NCBI GenBank assembly: GCA_035344155.1
Contig: DAORAL010000011.1
Location: forward strand, 61,473-125,472
DNA from: UBA1845 sp002338715
Lineage (GTDB): Bacteria > Planctomycetota > Phycisphaerae > UBA1845
Direction: 5' to 3'
Length of the DNA: 64,000 nucleotides
Positions 28,001 through 38,000 of this stretch are shown here, piece after piece. Under the pieces are notes generated by a model. That model was given only the letters and a program-made list of their open reading frames with translations, made no database searches and was not told the origin of the DNA. The position numbers and the translations under genes are program-made. Position 1 is the first letter of the stretch. The number at the start of each line of letters is the position of its first letter.

Positions 28001-28283
28001 TCCGTGATATTCGATAGGGCCCGATTTGCTGAGGAATTTCGTCGCCGCCCGAAATGTGCACGTCGTCTTCGGCGGCGAATTCCGCGATCATTCTGCCCGA
28101 CTCGGCAGCCGCGACGAACGGGTCGGCTTCACCGTCACGGTGAAGCATGGATTCCACTTTACGACGTAGTTCGGCGTCGTCCGCACATTGCTCATCCAAT
28201 GCGGTCGCCCGATGTTCCTGTGGAAGATCACAGAGCGCATCGAAGATGGCCATAGCGCGACGGTGTCGCTCGGCGGCGTTCAT
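25095..28283 (-). CDS. Membrane Ser/Thr protein kinase with TPR repeats, module 1
   Basis: The 1062-residue protein has an N-terminal 80-residue helical leader shared with its two paralogues (opening MNAAERHRRAMAIFDALCDL). A Hanks-type kinase domain covers about 90-360: P-loop IGEGGMGIIYEA, catalytic Lys in VALKVL, HRDLKPSN, DFG (LDFGIAR), and APE-like MSPEQ. One TM helix is near 405-430 (LVAGICIAFLTLVAGVIGIG). About 600 extracytoplasmic residues follow, with TPR repeats of the kinesin-light-chain type (LGDDHLATL, LGPDHPDTL, LGTDHPSTI). All catalytic residues are present. Its ATG overlaps the stop of the upstream sigma gene (ATGA). Such ECF-kinase pairs are a known planctomycete signalling arrangement; the kinase may control the sigma factor, which is inference. 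Confidence 0.95.
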   Translation of the reverse strand: MNAAERHRRAMAIFDALCDLPQEHRATALDEQCADDAELRRKVESMLHRDGEADPFVAAAESGRMIAEFAAEDDVHISGGDEIPQQIGPYRISRKIGEGGMGIIYEAQQESPRRRVALKVLRPGMIDRGMLKRFQHEAHVLGQLQHPGIAHIHEAGIADLPQGRQPYFVMEFIDGERLDRYADSHELDTKQRLELIARVCDAVQHAHQKGVIHRDLKPSNVLVVNHEVADNTVLTQTSSQTGSMMDFIGQPKVLDFGIARVTDADLQTVTVQTEFGQLVGTLAYMSPEQVSGHSDDLDTRCDVYALGVMLYELLARKRPHDLTGLPVTEAARVIREVDPEPIGAIDRKLRGDVETIVAKAIEKERSRRYASAAQFAADIRRCLSFQPIEARPASTFYQLGRFARRNKGLVAGICIAFLTLVAGVIGIGVALVEARHQRDVAHAANDRLTSVVEYQSAMLKELDVEEMGRQIVSDLRTEARASLNEAGDAVAPQVEAFEQVLSRINATTVANRALDVSIMSRAVTALDDGFSDQPDLSAELRSNLAEIYDDIGLPEKSLHQARVEWETRRQVADDNDPDTLAVKQRICELQLKLGLYEEAEQTARELIEVQQRVLGDDHLATLVSRRLLGIVLLKLTRPDEAESELLATLERLERTVGPKHVASLATRSELASCYLQKRSLDKTLEVYESVLADYESQLGPDHPDTLAVLRNIAQTLFLGKKYEQALPYFERIRNTMATQKGGDHPDTLTAQLALADDLAEMTRYDDAEPIVTDTLERCRRVLGTDHPSTILALSSGMRVMTRLKRWNVAEKYGIEALSIAQRTLGPDNIRTLDARNDLVFVYLKSENHEAALPLGKEAVAEYQRVLGPDHRRTLIMQQSYAKALMSAGKLEDAASELDVVVRICREKFADTSTLAGALGQSVSTLVNLDRGADAEPLARELLAWCENKSTNDATLGRCHLWIARSLYSQARLDESEQSINKAIELMTGNVDKEFWPLLYAHFMKDVIAVRRGATDRENEIIATFRRIDAMRDKMFPEDRNTILPEISKLLSDIGVTITDEPN

Positions 28284-28876
28284 GCGGTGTCTCTCAATTC
28301 ATCAATGAGCCAGGCACGAACCCGACGCCATTCTTTTTCGACGGTCGACTTGGAAACGTCCAGCACGCCCGCCACCTCTTCAACGGACAAACCGCCGAAG
28401 AAACGCAACTCAACCAAACGCGCCTGGCGTTCATCCAATTGAGCAAGCCGAGTCAACGCCTCATCCAATGCCAAGAGATCGATTGCGGTATTGTGTGAAG
28501 GAGTCAAAAGGGCGGTGTTGCCCTCGCCGCTTTGCCCCCGGGCTCTTTGAGCGACGGCCCTTCGCTCAGCATGGTTGATCAGGATCTGTCGCATGGCCGT
28601 CGCTGCAACCGCGCAGAAATGTGCGCGGCTCTTCCAATCCGCATCGGCTTTTCGCACAAGACGGAGATAGGCCTCGTGAACGAGTGCCGTGGGTTGCAGC
28701 GTATGATTGGCGGGTTGTCCGCGGAAGTAAGCGCCGGCCCGGGCTCGCAACTCGGCATAGACCAAAGGTAGCAGATCATCCGCAGCCGCGTTGTCGCCGC
28801 CAGACAAACGCACCAGCAAATGCGTCGTCTCCGCAATCGTTGCGTCACTCGGGTAGTCGGACGAGTCGGTGGACAT
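28280..28876 (-). CDS. Planctomycete ECF-like sigma factor, module 1
   Basis: This 198-residue sigma factor belongs to the family of ECF-like sigma factors tied to Ser/Thr kinases (TIGR02999 type). Region 2 reads LLPLVYAELRARAGAYFR and HTLQPTALVHEAYLRL. CAVAATAMRQILINHA follows, and region 4 has VELRFFGGLSVEEVAGVLDVS with the recognition helix SKSTVEKEWRRVRAWL. It would direct RNA polymerase to a small regulon. The start is ATG 28876, with a -10 TATACT only six bases upstream, so the mRNA is predicted to be leaderless. It is co-transcribed with kinase 1 and divergent from the 1894-residue secreted protein, the most likely target. Confidence 0.94.
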   Translation of the reverse strand: MSTDSSDYPSDATIAETTHLLVRLSGGDNAAADDLLPLVYAELRARAGAYFRGQPANHTLQPTALVHEAYLRLVRKADADWKSRAHFCAVAATAMRQILINHAERRAVAQRARGQSGEGNTALLTPSHNTAIDLLALDEALTRLAQLDERQARLVELRFFGGLSVEEVAGVLDVSKSTVEKEWRRVRAWLIDELRDTA

Positions 28877-28882
28877 GGCAAC

Positions 28883-28911
28883 AGTATACCGGCTCCCAAA
28901 GACCGCCGTAA
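28883..28911 (-). promoter_or_regulatory. Promoter of sigma gene 1 (leaderless architecture)
   Basis: On the minus strand TTACGG (-35, 28906-28911), a 17-base spacer and TATACT (-10, 28883-28888) lie six bases before the sigma ATG. Transcription would begin at or next to the start codon. The other two sigma genes in this window show the same -10 to start-codon distance. Confidence 0.6.
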
Positions 28912-28983
28912 GTGCTTTCCAGTTAGCGACTTACTTCCCATTGCCTCAAAAAATGAGTTTTGATTACGGGATCTAACCTTTTT

Positions 28984-29000
28984 GCCTGTTTACGGGGTGA
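28984..29000 (+). promoter_or_regulatory. 17-base element upstream of secreted-protein gene, copy 1
   Basis: GCCTGTTTACGGGGTGA lies 57 bases before the ATG of the 1894-residue protein and recurs exactly at 34938-34954, before the next secreted-protein gene. Position and identity suggest a shared control site, possibly for the module's own sigma factor. Confidence 0.4.
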
Positions 29001-29056
29001 GGGCGATCGACAAGGCGTCATCGCCAAGCCGCGTCATGCACACGAAAGGGAACAAC

Positions 29057-32000
29057 ATGCCACACCAAACCTGCCGGCTCCGGATCATTCTGATTCTGGC
29101 GACCGCCGCCGCATTGATCGTCCCATGCAGCGCCATGGCGATCGAATATCAATGGACCGGTGCGGAGAACGAAAGTTGGAGCAACGAGGCCAATTGGAAT
29201 CCAGTCGGTGTTCCGGGAACGGGCGACGACGTGCTGTTCGATGGTTCTGCGACGCGATTCAGTGTGGAAATCGGCGGGAATCGCACGGTTGCGAAGCTCG
29301 TGTTCGGAGCGGGAGCGGACTATTGGCTGCTTGATTCGTCGACGACGTCCTTGCTGACAATTGAGTCCGGCGACATCGAAGCCGTAGGTAGCGGGCAATC
29401 TCACCAGATCGATCCCCGCGTTACCCTTGAAAGTGACGCAGACTTGAACATTGATGGCGTCAGCATCAGCTTTGAAAGCGTGGTGCAGGCGCATGACGTG
29501 ACCGTCAACAAATTCGGAAGCGGTCGCGTGATCTTCAACCACGACATCAGCGTGATCTCGGGGCGACTCAACATCATGGATGGCGCTATCGAGAGCAATT
29601 TTGCCGGCGCGCTTAAACATGCCGATGTCTTCCTGGCGTCCGATGCGACGTTGACGGGATCGAATGTTGAATGCATTCGCTTCGGCGGCACAGGTCTGGT
29701 TGACCTTTCTGAATGCTTCACATTCTACGAGCCGCTGGCGGATTCACCCGGCTTTAGCGGTACGTTGCAGGGCGCGTTTCGACTGGAACGCGCAGGCTTT
29801 ACCGATCCCGCGTTCTATGTTTTTGACGCCGACGTATCGCAATTCACCGGCAGCATGGACCTCTGGAAAAACAACGCCATCCTGAGCGATTTCGGTAACA
29901 ACAGCGCCGCAGAAGTCCGCGTTTGGGGCGGGCGAACAATGGCGTCCACCGACTTGCCGAAGGTGGTCGTTCGCAGTGGTGGAGTCCTCGAACCGGGCGC
30001 GGCGCAGAATGCCATTGGCACGATTACTGCGGAAAGCCTGGCGTTTTCGAATGAACCTCCCGTCAACCGCGGCTCGCTCGCCATTGACGTGGGCGGTCTA
30101 ACGCCCGGCGTCGAGTATGACGAGCTGCTAATCGACGGCAACATCGATCTCACACATGGCAAACTGGTCGTCAGCTATGTCAATGGGTTTACCGCCAACC
30201 CGGGTGATACCTTCACGATCATGCGAGGCGCATCGATTACCGGGTCGTTCGCCAACGTTACATTTCCAGACAGCCAGCCGTGGTACGTTGACTACGATTT
30301 TGGCGCCGGGACCGTGACGCTGGCCTTCTGCGGTGAAGGTCCCGATTGCGACGGCGATAACGTGCCGGATGCCTGCGAGTTGGATACCGACAACGACGGT
30401 GTGCCCGATGATTGCGACGAGTGCCAAGGCGCGGACGACAATGGACCGGACACGGATGGCGACGGCGTTGTTGATGCGTGCGACGTTTGCCTGGGCGACG
30501 ATGCAAGTGGCGACGGCGACAATGACGGTGTCTGCGACAGTGACGACGTTTGCCAGGGTGCAGACGACTTTGCCGGGCCGGACGCGAACACGAATGGCAT
30601 TCCGGATGCATGCGACGTATGCAACGGTGAAGCAGATGGCGACCTAAATGGCGACCAATACATCGACCTGACCGACTTCACCGATTTTGGCGATTGCTTG
30701 ACGGGGCCGGGGGCGCCCATGAATGCCGGCTGCGACTGTTACGATCTCGACCATGATGGCCGCGTAACGATGTCAGACTACGCGAAGTTCCAATTGAGCT
30801 TCAGCGGCGACGCATTCATTGAAGGTCCGGGCGAAATCAGTCTCGCCAACATGATGATCAACAAGAGTGAAAAGGGTCTTGCCTTGCGTGGCGAATTCGC
30901 CGACGACTTGGCCGGTTATTCCGTCGCGCTGATCGGCGATGTCAACAGCGATGGGCTGGGCGACCTACTGATCGGCGCGCCGTCCGCGGGTACGGGCAGC
31001 GATCTCCAAGCCGGACGAGCTTACGTCGTCTACGGAAGCGAGAACTTCGACAGTCTGGAACTTTCGGAAATCGCCGCAGGCATCGGCGGTTACGCCATCA
31101 CAGGTATGTTTGGGAACTACGATCATGATTATCCCGTGCATGAAATCGGCCACATGCTAGTCGTGCAGGACTACTTTGATGATGACGGCGGACCGCAGGG
31201 CGAGGGATTCGGCTTCGATGTAAACGCAGCCGGCGACTTCAACGGCGACGGCATCGACGACATGCTGATCACCGCGCCGTACGCACCGGCGAACGGCGAC
31301 ATCTGGGGCGGTCGAAGCTACGTCCTGTTCGGCGGACAACAATCCGAGATAGGCAGCCCGCACCTTCTCAGCAACCTTTTGGTTCTCGGAAAGGGTATGC
31401 CAATCGAGGGTGAACACGGCGCCTGCGACGGTTGCCCTGGGCCCGAAACCGCCAAACTTAACGGTGATTTGAGCGGATGGGCGGCGGACGGTATCCGCGA
31501 CTTCAACGGGGATGGCTTGGCCGATGTGCTGATCGGCTCGCCGAACTTCAGCGACTACGACCGAGGCCGCGGTCATGTGGTCTTCGGCAAGTCCGATGTC
31601 GCTCCAGTGAATCTAGTTAACTTCTTGAATGATAATGCTGGCGTTTTGTTGGACGTTATCCCACCGCAGAATTCCACCGGCTTTGGCGCTTGCGCCATCA
31701 GCGTCGGCGACTTGAACGGAGACGGGCTGAGCGAAGTCGGGATCGCACAAACGCAGTTCTCGCGTTTTTCCTATCTGGTGAATGGACGCAACTCAGCCGG
31801 GACCGCGTCGCTTGCCTGGAATGGTCCGCTGACCGACATCGCGCGGATTAATATAGGGGACTTCAGCTATGAATTCGGTGAAGATGAAGACGGCGAAGAC
31901 TTGTGCAACTGCGCCGTCGGGCGAGCCGCGTTTGACCAACCCATTGGAGGGCGCGGTGACTTTAACGGCGACGGCTTGCCCGACTTTGTTCAGGCCGTCC

Positions 32001-34741
32001 GCAACTATACGTTGAATGAGCAAGAGGTCTTGGTCTTCTTCGACGCACCCAACGGTCCGATGAACCTCGCAGCGCTCTTTGGACCGGACGGCGCACCGTT
32101 CGATATGCCGCTGGGCGGTGTCCGGATTCATTCCAGCCAATGGTTTATGTCAGGCGAGACAGAATTGGACCTCTCAGGTGATTTGAACGGTGACGGTTTT
32201 GATGACCTTGTGATGGGAGTTGGCGGAAGCGCCGGTCGTCGCACGATTGTGGTCTTCGGCCGACCGGGCAGCCAGTCGATCGACCTTGACACCATGGTCT
32301 ATGGGACTGACGGTTTGACCATTTTCGATCAATTCGCCAATACGAGGGTCGGATTCAGCGTCAGTGCCGGAGGCGACTTCAACGGCGATGGCCTGAGCGA
32401 TCTCGCGATTGGCGCCCCTTATGACGATCGCATGGGGCAGAACGCGGGTGCGGCCTGCGTCGTGTATGGCGATGACTTCACGTCGGCGATCACGCATCGC
32501 GGCGACGCCGGCGACGACACACTCAACGGCACCAGCGGCGCGGACAACTTCGTCGGTGGCCGCGGCAACGACACGCTGATAGGCGACGGCGGCGAAGACA
32601 CTCTCTATGCCGGCGCGGGCGACGACCGAATCGTCATCGGCGACAACGGATTCCATCGCGTTCGCGGCGGTACGGGATACGACGTGCTGGCGACAACGGG
32701 CGGAATCGACCTCAACTTGTCCACTGCTCGAGGCCGCATCGACGAGATCGAAGAAATCGATCTGACGGCGAGCGGTTCCGATCAATTGTTCGCCGAGCGG
32801 ATCGACGTACTCAACCTCAGCCCGACCTCGAATCGCGTGGTCGTGCGAGCGTCGTCAGAAGATCAGGTGACGTCGCTCGGCGAATCATGGCGGCTTGAAC
32901 AGATCGCGTCCATCGCCCCGTATGGTTCGGTCAAACAGTTCAACGACGGTCGCGCAGAACTTTGGGTTTCGGCTGATGCGGCGCTGCGCATGTCGCCGGT
33001 AATTGCGACCGGTGCTTTGCAGATCGATGAAAGTCTGACGCTGGGTAGCGTTGCTGGTGCAATTGATTTCTATGACCCCGACGAAGACGGCATCGTCAGC
33101 TTTACAATCATTGGCGGCGACGGAGCGGGTGTATTCAATCTCGACGCGCAAACTGGTGAACTGAGCGTCACGGCGGGGCTCGATTTTGAAACCGCAAACG
33201 CCTACACCCTCGAACTTGAAGTGGTGGACGGAGAAGGTGACGTGACCGTTCGCACCGTGGAAATCATCATCAACAACGTGAATGAAGCACCCGTGCTGAC
33301 GGATCAGCAGTTTGCGACGTCATTGCCGGAACACACCCCCAACGGCACCGAAGTCGGCGCATTCACCGCGACGGATGAAGACGACGGCGACACGATCGGC
33401 TTTGTGATCGACTACAACGACGCCAGCCTGACATCGCCAGCGCCTCAAGGATCGTTTGCGATCGATACCAACGGAATCTTGACGGTAGCCGATGGCAGCA
33501 AACTCGACTATGAATCGCTTGGCGTACTTGAGTTCATCGTTCACGCCATCGACGCGTCGGGGCTTGAGTCTGATGGAGCGCACGTATCGATCGCGCTGAC
33601 CGACGTGACGGAGTGGACGACGCCAATCGGCGGTTGGTTTGTCACCACCGACGCCAGCATGTGGTCCACCGACGGCGCTCAAGGACTGGATCCGATTCTC
33701 TGGGACCTTCGGTTTAATTTGGATTCACCGGATCAGGGCATCGACCTGTTCGGCCACACAATTGACGCACACGTGTCTGGCACGGTTGATCTCATCACGA
33801 CGGTCGGGTGGGACCCAGGCGGCGTGGACGCTTCGATTCCACTCGCAGCCGCGCTTCGCGTACCGGACGAAATCGTCCTCGGTCAACCGATCACTGTGCA
33901 GCTTGATTCCGGCACACCCGAAGACAGCATCGTTCTTGGAGGCCGAACGCCCAGCATGATCTTCGAGATGGAGGTCGATGTGACGGATTTTGCAATCGAG
34001 TCCACAACGTATGACGTTGGTCCATACACGGTGACCGTGTACCCGAGCGATCGACTGACGATCGGGGAATCGCAGAGTTGGAGCGCGGACGTGGCCGACG
34101 ATCGATTGGCCGGCACGACGTCGGATAGAGTCAACACGTTGGTCGACACCGATCAGGTCAACTGGGATTCGTACCTGGCGCAGGCTCTTAGTGCAGCAGG
34201 TCTGCCGAGCACGACTGACTCAATTGAAGTGGACGTGTTTGGAATCAGGGTCCTGACGGAGTACATCGCGTGGACGTTTAATCTCCACGGATCGATGCGC
34301 GTCGAGCAGGGATTCAGCCTGGCCGTTGAGCAGTTCGACGCCACCATGGTGCTCGAAAACGACGATGTGCTCCTGCTCAACTTTGATGCACCAACGCAAA
34401 TCACGCTCCCGGCAGACGCCGATGTCAACGGCGACGGTCGCGTGGACTACGAGATCCGCTTTGACGTGGACACGTTATTCGGGAATGACAGTCAGTTCTT
34501 CGGCAAATTCGGTAGTACGTTTGATGCCGGTGCGTTTGCGTACACCGCCTGGCAGCCGGGTTGTTCGGCGTGCGGTGTTGAGCATGCATCAATCGGTCCG
34601 ATTATCCAGGAAGATCATGAGTACGATATCTCTCTCGTGGACAACACGCCAGGACCTTGGCCGAACGATGAGGTCGGTCAATTCCCGCTCGGCGGATTCA
34701 ACACGGTTGTCGTGAGCGGTGCGTTTGATCTAGCCAACTAA
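29057..34741 (+). CDS. Giant secreted FG-GAP/RTX/cadherin protein with internal dockerin-like domain
   Basis: This 1894-residue protein has a signal peptide (about 1-30, RIILILATAAALIVPCSAMA). An opening W-rich beta module (YQWTGAENESWSNEANWN) precedes beta-strand repeats to about 425. An Asp-rich thrombospondin type 3-like stretch (about 430-525) comes next, then a double EF-hand/dockerin-like domain (about 528-588, LTGPGAPMNAGCDCYDLD). FG-GAP-type beta-propeller repeats (FNGDGIDDMLI, FNGDGLADVLIG, FNGDGLSDLAIG) span about 608-1148. RTX-like nonapeptides (GGRGNDTLIGDGG) lie near 1150-1200, two cadherin-like repeats at about 1320-1515, and an unassigned beta-rich C-terminus. It would bind much calcium at the cell surface. 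The start is ATG 29057 with AAGGGA eight bases upstream. The dockerin-like domain ends sister proteins, so this looks like a fusion. Confidence 0.9.
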   Translation: MPHQTCRLRIILILATAAALIVPCSAMAIEYQWTGAENESWSNEANWNPVGVPGTGDDVLFDGSATRFSVEIGGNRTVAKLVFGAGADYWLLDSSTTSLLTIESGDIEAVGSGQSHQIDPRVTLESDADLNIDGVSISFESVVQAHDVTVNKFGSGRVIFNHDISVISGRLNIMDGAIESNFAGALKHADVFLASDATLTGSNVECIRFGGTGLVDLSECFTFYEPLADSPGFSGTLQGAFRLERAGFTDPAFYVFDADVSQFTGSMDLWKNNAILSDFGNNSAAEVRVWGGRTMASTDLPKVVVRSGGVLEPGAAQNAIGTITAESLAFSNEPPVNRGSLAIDVGGLTPGVEYDELLIDGNIDLTHGKLVVSYVNGFTANPGDTFTIMRGASITGSFANVTFPDSQPWYVDYDFGAGTVTLAFCGEGPDCDGDNVPDACELDTDNDGVPDDCDECQGADDNGPDTDGDGVVDACDVCLGDDASGDGDNDGVCDSDDVCQGADDFAGPDANTNGIPDACDVCNGEADGDLNGDQYIDLTDFTDFGDCLTGPGAPMNAGCDCYDLDHDGRVTMSDYAKFQLSFSGDAFIEGPGEISLANMMINKSEKGLALRGEFADDLAGYSVALIGDVNSDGLGDLLIGAPSAGTGSDLQAGRAYVVYGSENFDSLELSEIAAGIGGYAITGMFGNYDHDYPVHEIGHMLVVQDYFDDDGGPQGEGFGFDVNAAGDFNGDGIDDMLITAPYAPANGDIWGGRSYVLFGGQQSEIGSPHLLSNLLVLGKGMPIEGEHGACDGCPGPETAKLNGDLSGWAADGIRDFNGDGLADVLIGSPNFSDYDRGRGHVVFGKSDVAPVNLVNFLNDNAGVLLDVIPPQNSTGFGACAISVGDLNGDGLSEVGIAQTQFSRFSYLVNGRNSAGTASLAWNGPLTDIARINIGDFSYEFGEDEDGEDLCNCAVGRAAFDQPIGGRGDFNGDGLPDFVQAVRNYTLNEQEVLVFFDAPNGPMNLAALFGPDGAPFDMPLGGVRIHSSQWFMSGETELDLSGDLNGDGFDDLVMGVGGSAGRRTIVVFGRPGSQSIDLDTMVYGTDGLTIFDQFANTRVGFSVSAGGDFNGDGLSDLAIGAPYDDRMGQNAGAACVVYGDDFTSAITHRGDAGDDTLNGTSGADNFVGGRGNDTLIGDGGEDTLYAGAGDDRIVIGDNGFHRVRGGTGYDVLATTGGIDLNLSTARGRIDEIEEIDLTASGSDQLFAERIDVLNLSPTSNRVVVRASSEDQVTSLGESWRLEQIASIAPYGSVKQFNDGRAELWVSADAALRMSPVIATGALQIDESLTLGSVAGAIDFYDPDEDGIVSFTIIGGDGAGVFNLDAQTGELSVTAGLDFETANAYTLELEVVDGEGDVTVRTVEIIINNVNEAPVLTDQQFATSLPEHTPNGTEVGAFTATDEDDGDTIGFVIDYNDASLTSPAPQGSFAIDTNGILTVADGSKLDYESLGVLEFIVHAIDASGLESDGAHVSIALTDVTEWTTPIGGWFVTTDASMWSTDGAQGLDPILWDLRFNLDSPDQGIDLFGHTIDAHVSGTVDLITTVGWDPGGVDASIPLAAALRVPDEIVLGQPITVQLDSGTPEDSIVLGGRTPSMIFEMEVDVTDFAIESTTYDVGPYTVTVYPSDRLTIGESQSWSADVADDRLAGTTSDRVNTLVDTDQVNWDSYLAQALSAAGLPSTTDSIEVDVFGIRVLTEYIAWTFNLHGSMRVEQGFSLAVEQFDATMVLENDDVLLLNFDAPTQITLPADADVNGDGRVDYEIRFDVDTLFGNDSQFFGKFGSTFDAGAFAYTAWQPGCSACGVEHASIGPIIQEDHEYDISLVDNTPGPWPNDEVGQFPLGGFNTVVVSGAFDLAN

Positions 34742-35061
34742 AGGTTTCGTGTGTTCTGCGGGCGCTTGTAGTGCCTGCGAGCGATCTGGCGGCGGCGCGT
34801 GCTTCGGTACGTGTCGCCGTCACCGTTTCTTGTTCCGCACCAGATTCATCCCCGCAGTTCGCAAACCCTTATTCCAGTGGAAGTTATGGACTGGGAGATG
34901 TTTTTCCACGCAGACAATTAAGGATGCGGGCCGGCTCGCCTGTTTACGGGGTGAACGGGGACTTTGAGGTCGCCGCAGTTGGGGAACTTTGGGCGAACGG
35001 GATTCGCATGAGCGCGGATTAGAAACAAGAACACATGAATCAACAGGAGCAACCAGTAATC
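34742..35061. other. Intergenic region between two secreted-protein genes
   Basis: These 320 bases carry no credible ORF. The only feature seen is the second exact copy of the 17-base element at 34938-34954. No obvious terminator hairpin follows the upstream gene. Confidence 0.5.
34938..34954 (+). promoter_or_regulatory. 17-base element upstream of secreted-protein gene, copy 2
   Basis: This is identical over 17 bases to the element at 28984-29000, in the same orientation, and about 107 bases before the chosen start of the 1482-residue protein. A related GTTAAGGGGTGAGG occurs on the minus strand at 47037-47050, upstream of the 2311-residue protein. Confidence 0.4.
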
Positions 35062-38000
35062 ATGAACACGCAAAAGATGAAACCGATATTGGGATGCAGG
35101 AAGTTCGTCATATGCGCGGTGTTGTTCGCCGGTGGATTGTCAGGCGCATCGACGGTCCAGGCAGAAGTCTTCAAGAGTGTGAACTTTGTCGGCAACTCAA
35201 GTGTTATTGAGGAGGTCTCCTTCGAGGCGGGCGGTAGTCTGAGCAACATAACGATCAATGTGGATTTCAACAATCAAGGCAACTTCGTATTTGCCAGTGA
35301 TTTGATTATTGGCGTTGTCGACCCCAGTGGTAACGCGATCGAGATTGGTCCTGCAGCGGTTGATTCCGGTACGCTTGATGGGTACACCGGCCTGACTTTT
35401 ACCAAGGCGGCGAACTTCCCGGCATCATGGCGATCCGACAGCAACGGTGCCTACGCCCACGGTCCGGTCAACTTGGCATCGTTCGGTCTGGGCGGTGCGG
35501 GGACGTGGCGGTTGGTGATGACCAGCGGGTTTTCGCAAACCGCGCGCTGGAACCTCAGCGTATCCTTGGGCGGTATCGAGGCCACGACTTCGGAAGAAAT
35601 TCCTCAGAACGTGTCGTTTGCCGGCAACTCGGGCGACATCGAGGACTTCGCCTTTCTGGCCAACGGAAACCTGAGCAGCGTTGCGATTGGTGTTGCGTAC
35701 AACAACCTGGGCAACTTTGCGTTCGCCAGCGACTTGATCATCGGCATTATTGATCCCAGCGGAAACGCGATCGAAATCGGCCCGGCTGCCGGCGACCCGG
35801 GAACATTGGATGGCTACAGTGGACTGACCTTTTCAAATGCCGGCAACTTCCCGAATAGCTGGCGCACCGACGGCAACGGCAACTATGCTCACGGTCCGGT
35901 CAACGTCGCGTCGTTCGGGCTAAGCGGTGTGGGCGTCTGGCGGTTGGTGATCACGAGTGGTTTCTCGAATGACGCAAGTTGGGATATCACCATAACGCTC
36001 GGTGGCATTGATACGCTGGCCGACAGCGACGGCGACGGCGTTTACGACTCGGCGGACAACTGCCCGTCGGTTTCCAACCCCAGTCAGACCGACAGCGACA
36101 ACGATGGTTTCGGCGACGCGTGCGATCTCTGCGCCGGTTTCGATGACAGCGCCGATGCCGACGGTGACAGCATTGCGGACGGCTGCGACAATTGCCCTGA
36201 CGATGCCAATGCGGATCAGATTGATGCCGACACGGATGGGTTCGGTGACGCGTGCGATGTTTGCGCAGGTGGAGATGACAACGTGGACAGCGACGGAGAC
36301 TCCGTACCAGATGACTGTGATCGTTGCCCAGATTCCGACGACACGATTGACACGGATGGTGACGGAATCCCGGATGGTTGCGACACCTGTCCGAACGAAC
36401 CGAACGTCTACAACGTGAACAAGGGTGCGTACTACCCGACGATCCAAGCGGCGGTCGATGCAGCCGCTTCGGGCGACCTAATTGAACTCGGTGCCTGCAC
36501 GTTTTATGAACGAGGCATCGTTCTTGACCACAAGGACATCACACTTCGCGGGCAGGGACCTGGCGCTACGTTTATCGACGGTGACGACGTTGCAGGGACG
36601 GTTCTTCAATTCCGCAACGAGGACGGGAGCGTGGTGGAAGGCCTGACCATTCGAAACGCCCGTGCGTCCGGCGGCCTTGGCGGTGCCGCGTCCATCATCC
36701 GGGCTGGAACCAACGTGGAATTTCGTGATTGTGGATTTGAGAACAACCGGTCGAACGGAAATCTCATCGGTGCGGTGCACAATGAGGGCAGGGCATGGTT
36801 TGTGAACTGCGAATTCCGGAACAATCAGGCAAGTTCGGCCTCTGGAATCGCCGCGATGGGCACATATGGTCAAGGGTCTGCGACACTCATCAATTGCCTC
36901 TTTGCAGGCCACCAGGATGGGAAAAACGTCGTTGTCTTTGCAGTTAATCAGGGAGCCGCGGGTAGCGAAATCGTGAACTGCACGTTCGCGGAGTACAACG
37001 GTTCCACTTTCGTGACGCCGGCTTTCCTGCGAGCCGACAACAGTGGGACGACGGTTCAACTGTACAACACCGTTTTCGATGACAGTGCGATTGTGGCGAC
37101 CACGGGGAGTGCAACTGTGACCTGGTGGCGATGCCTTTACCCCGGCGCAATCGGCAACAACATTGACGGCGTGCCGACGTTCGTTGATGCAACTGGCGGC
37201 GACTACCGTCTGGCAGCAGGCTCGCTGGGCGTCGATGCCGCCTACTTCGACGCCTATGTCGCCACCATCGGCGGCCCGATCGACCTCAACGGCGATCCGC
37301 GCACGTACGATGATCCCAACACGGTGGACACTGGTTCGGGTGCGCTGACTTACCTCGACATGGGGGCGTACGAACAGCAGGAGATCGCGGATTACGACAG
37401 CGACGGCATCGACAATGATTTCGACAACTGTCCGTACAATTACAATCCCGATCAACTCGACAGCGATGGTCCCGATCCGGCGCTGTCACCGGTGGCTGCG
37501 TGGCATTTCGACGAGGCAGCGGGAACAACCGCGATCGACGTTGTTGGCGGGCACAACGCAACGCTCAACAGTACCGATTGGAACGCGGTAGGTTACCGTG
37601 GTGCGGCGATGGAGTTTCCGGTCGGTGGTTCGTCGATGTCGGTCCCAGCGTCCACCGAATTCGATATCACCGATCATCTGACAATCTCGCTGTGGATCAA
37701 TCCAAGCGCGTTCCCGGGGAACGTCAATCGATTGCTGACACGCTCGAATGGAGACTACGTCTTCCGTCTCGTGGGACAGAACCCGCACTTCTACGTCAAG
37801 AAAGATGGCGCGTTCACCTTCGCGCGGGCCAATGTGGCGATCAACGCCAATGAATGGACGCACCTCGCAGCGGTGTGGGACGGTCTGGGCGACGGCGTCC
37901 TGCGAATCTACGTCAACGGCGAGGAAGCTTCATCGTATGTCTCCCAGGGGACCGTGTTCGCACCGCTTGATGCGTCAGGCGGAGGCGTCAGCCTGGGTAC

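Noticed and set aside
30340..30640. GAC/GGC-rich low-complexity DNA
   Set aside because: It is explained by Asp-rich thrombospondin type 3-like calcium repeats in the secreted protein.
36478..37455. 325-codon minus-strand frame rich in Val, Ile and Arg
   Set aside because: It is antisense to the secreted beta-helix protein; the composition mirrors the complementary Asp/Gly/Asn codons.
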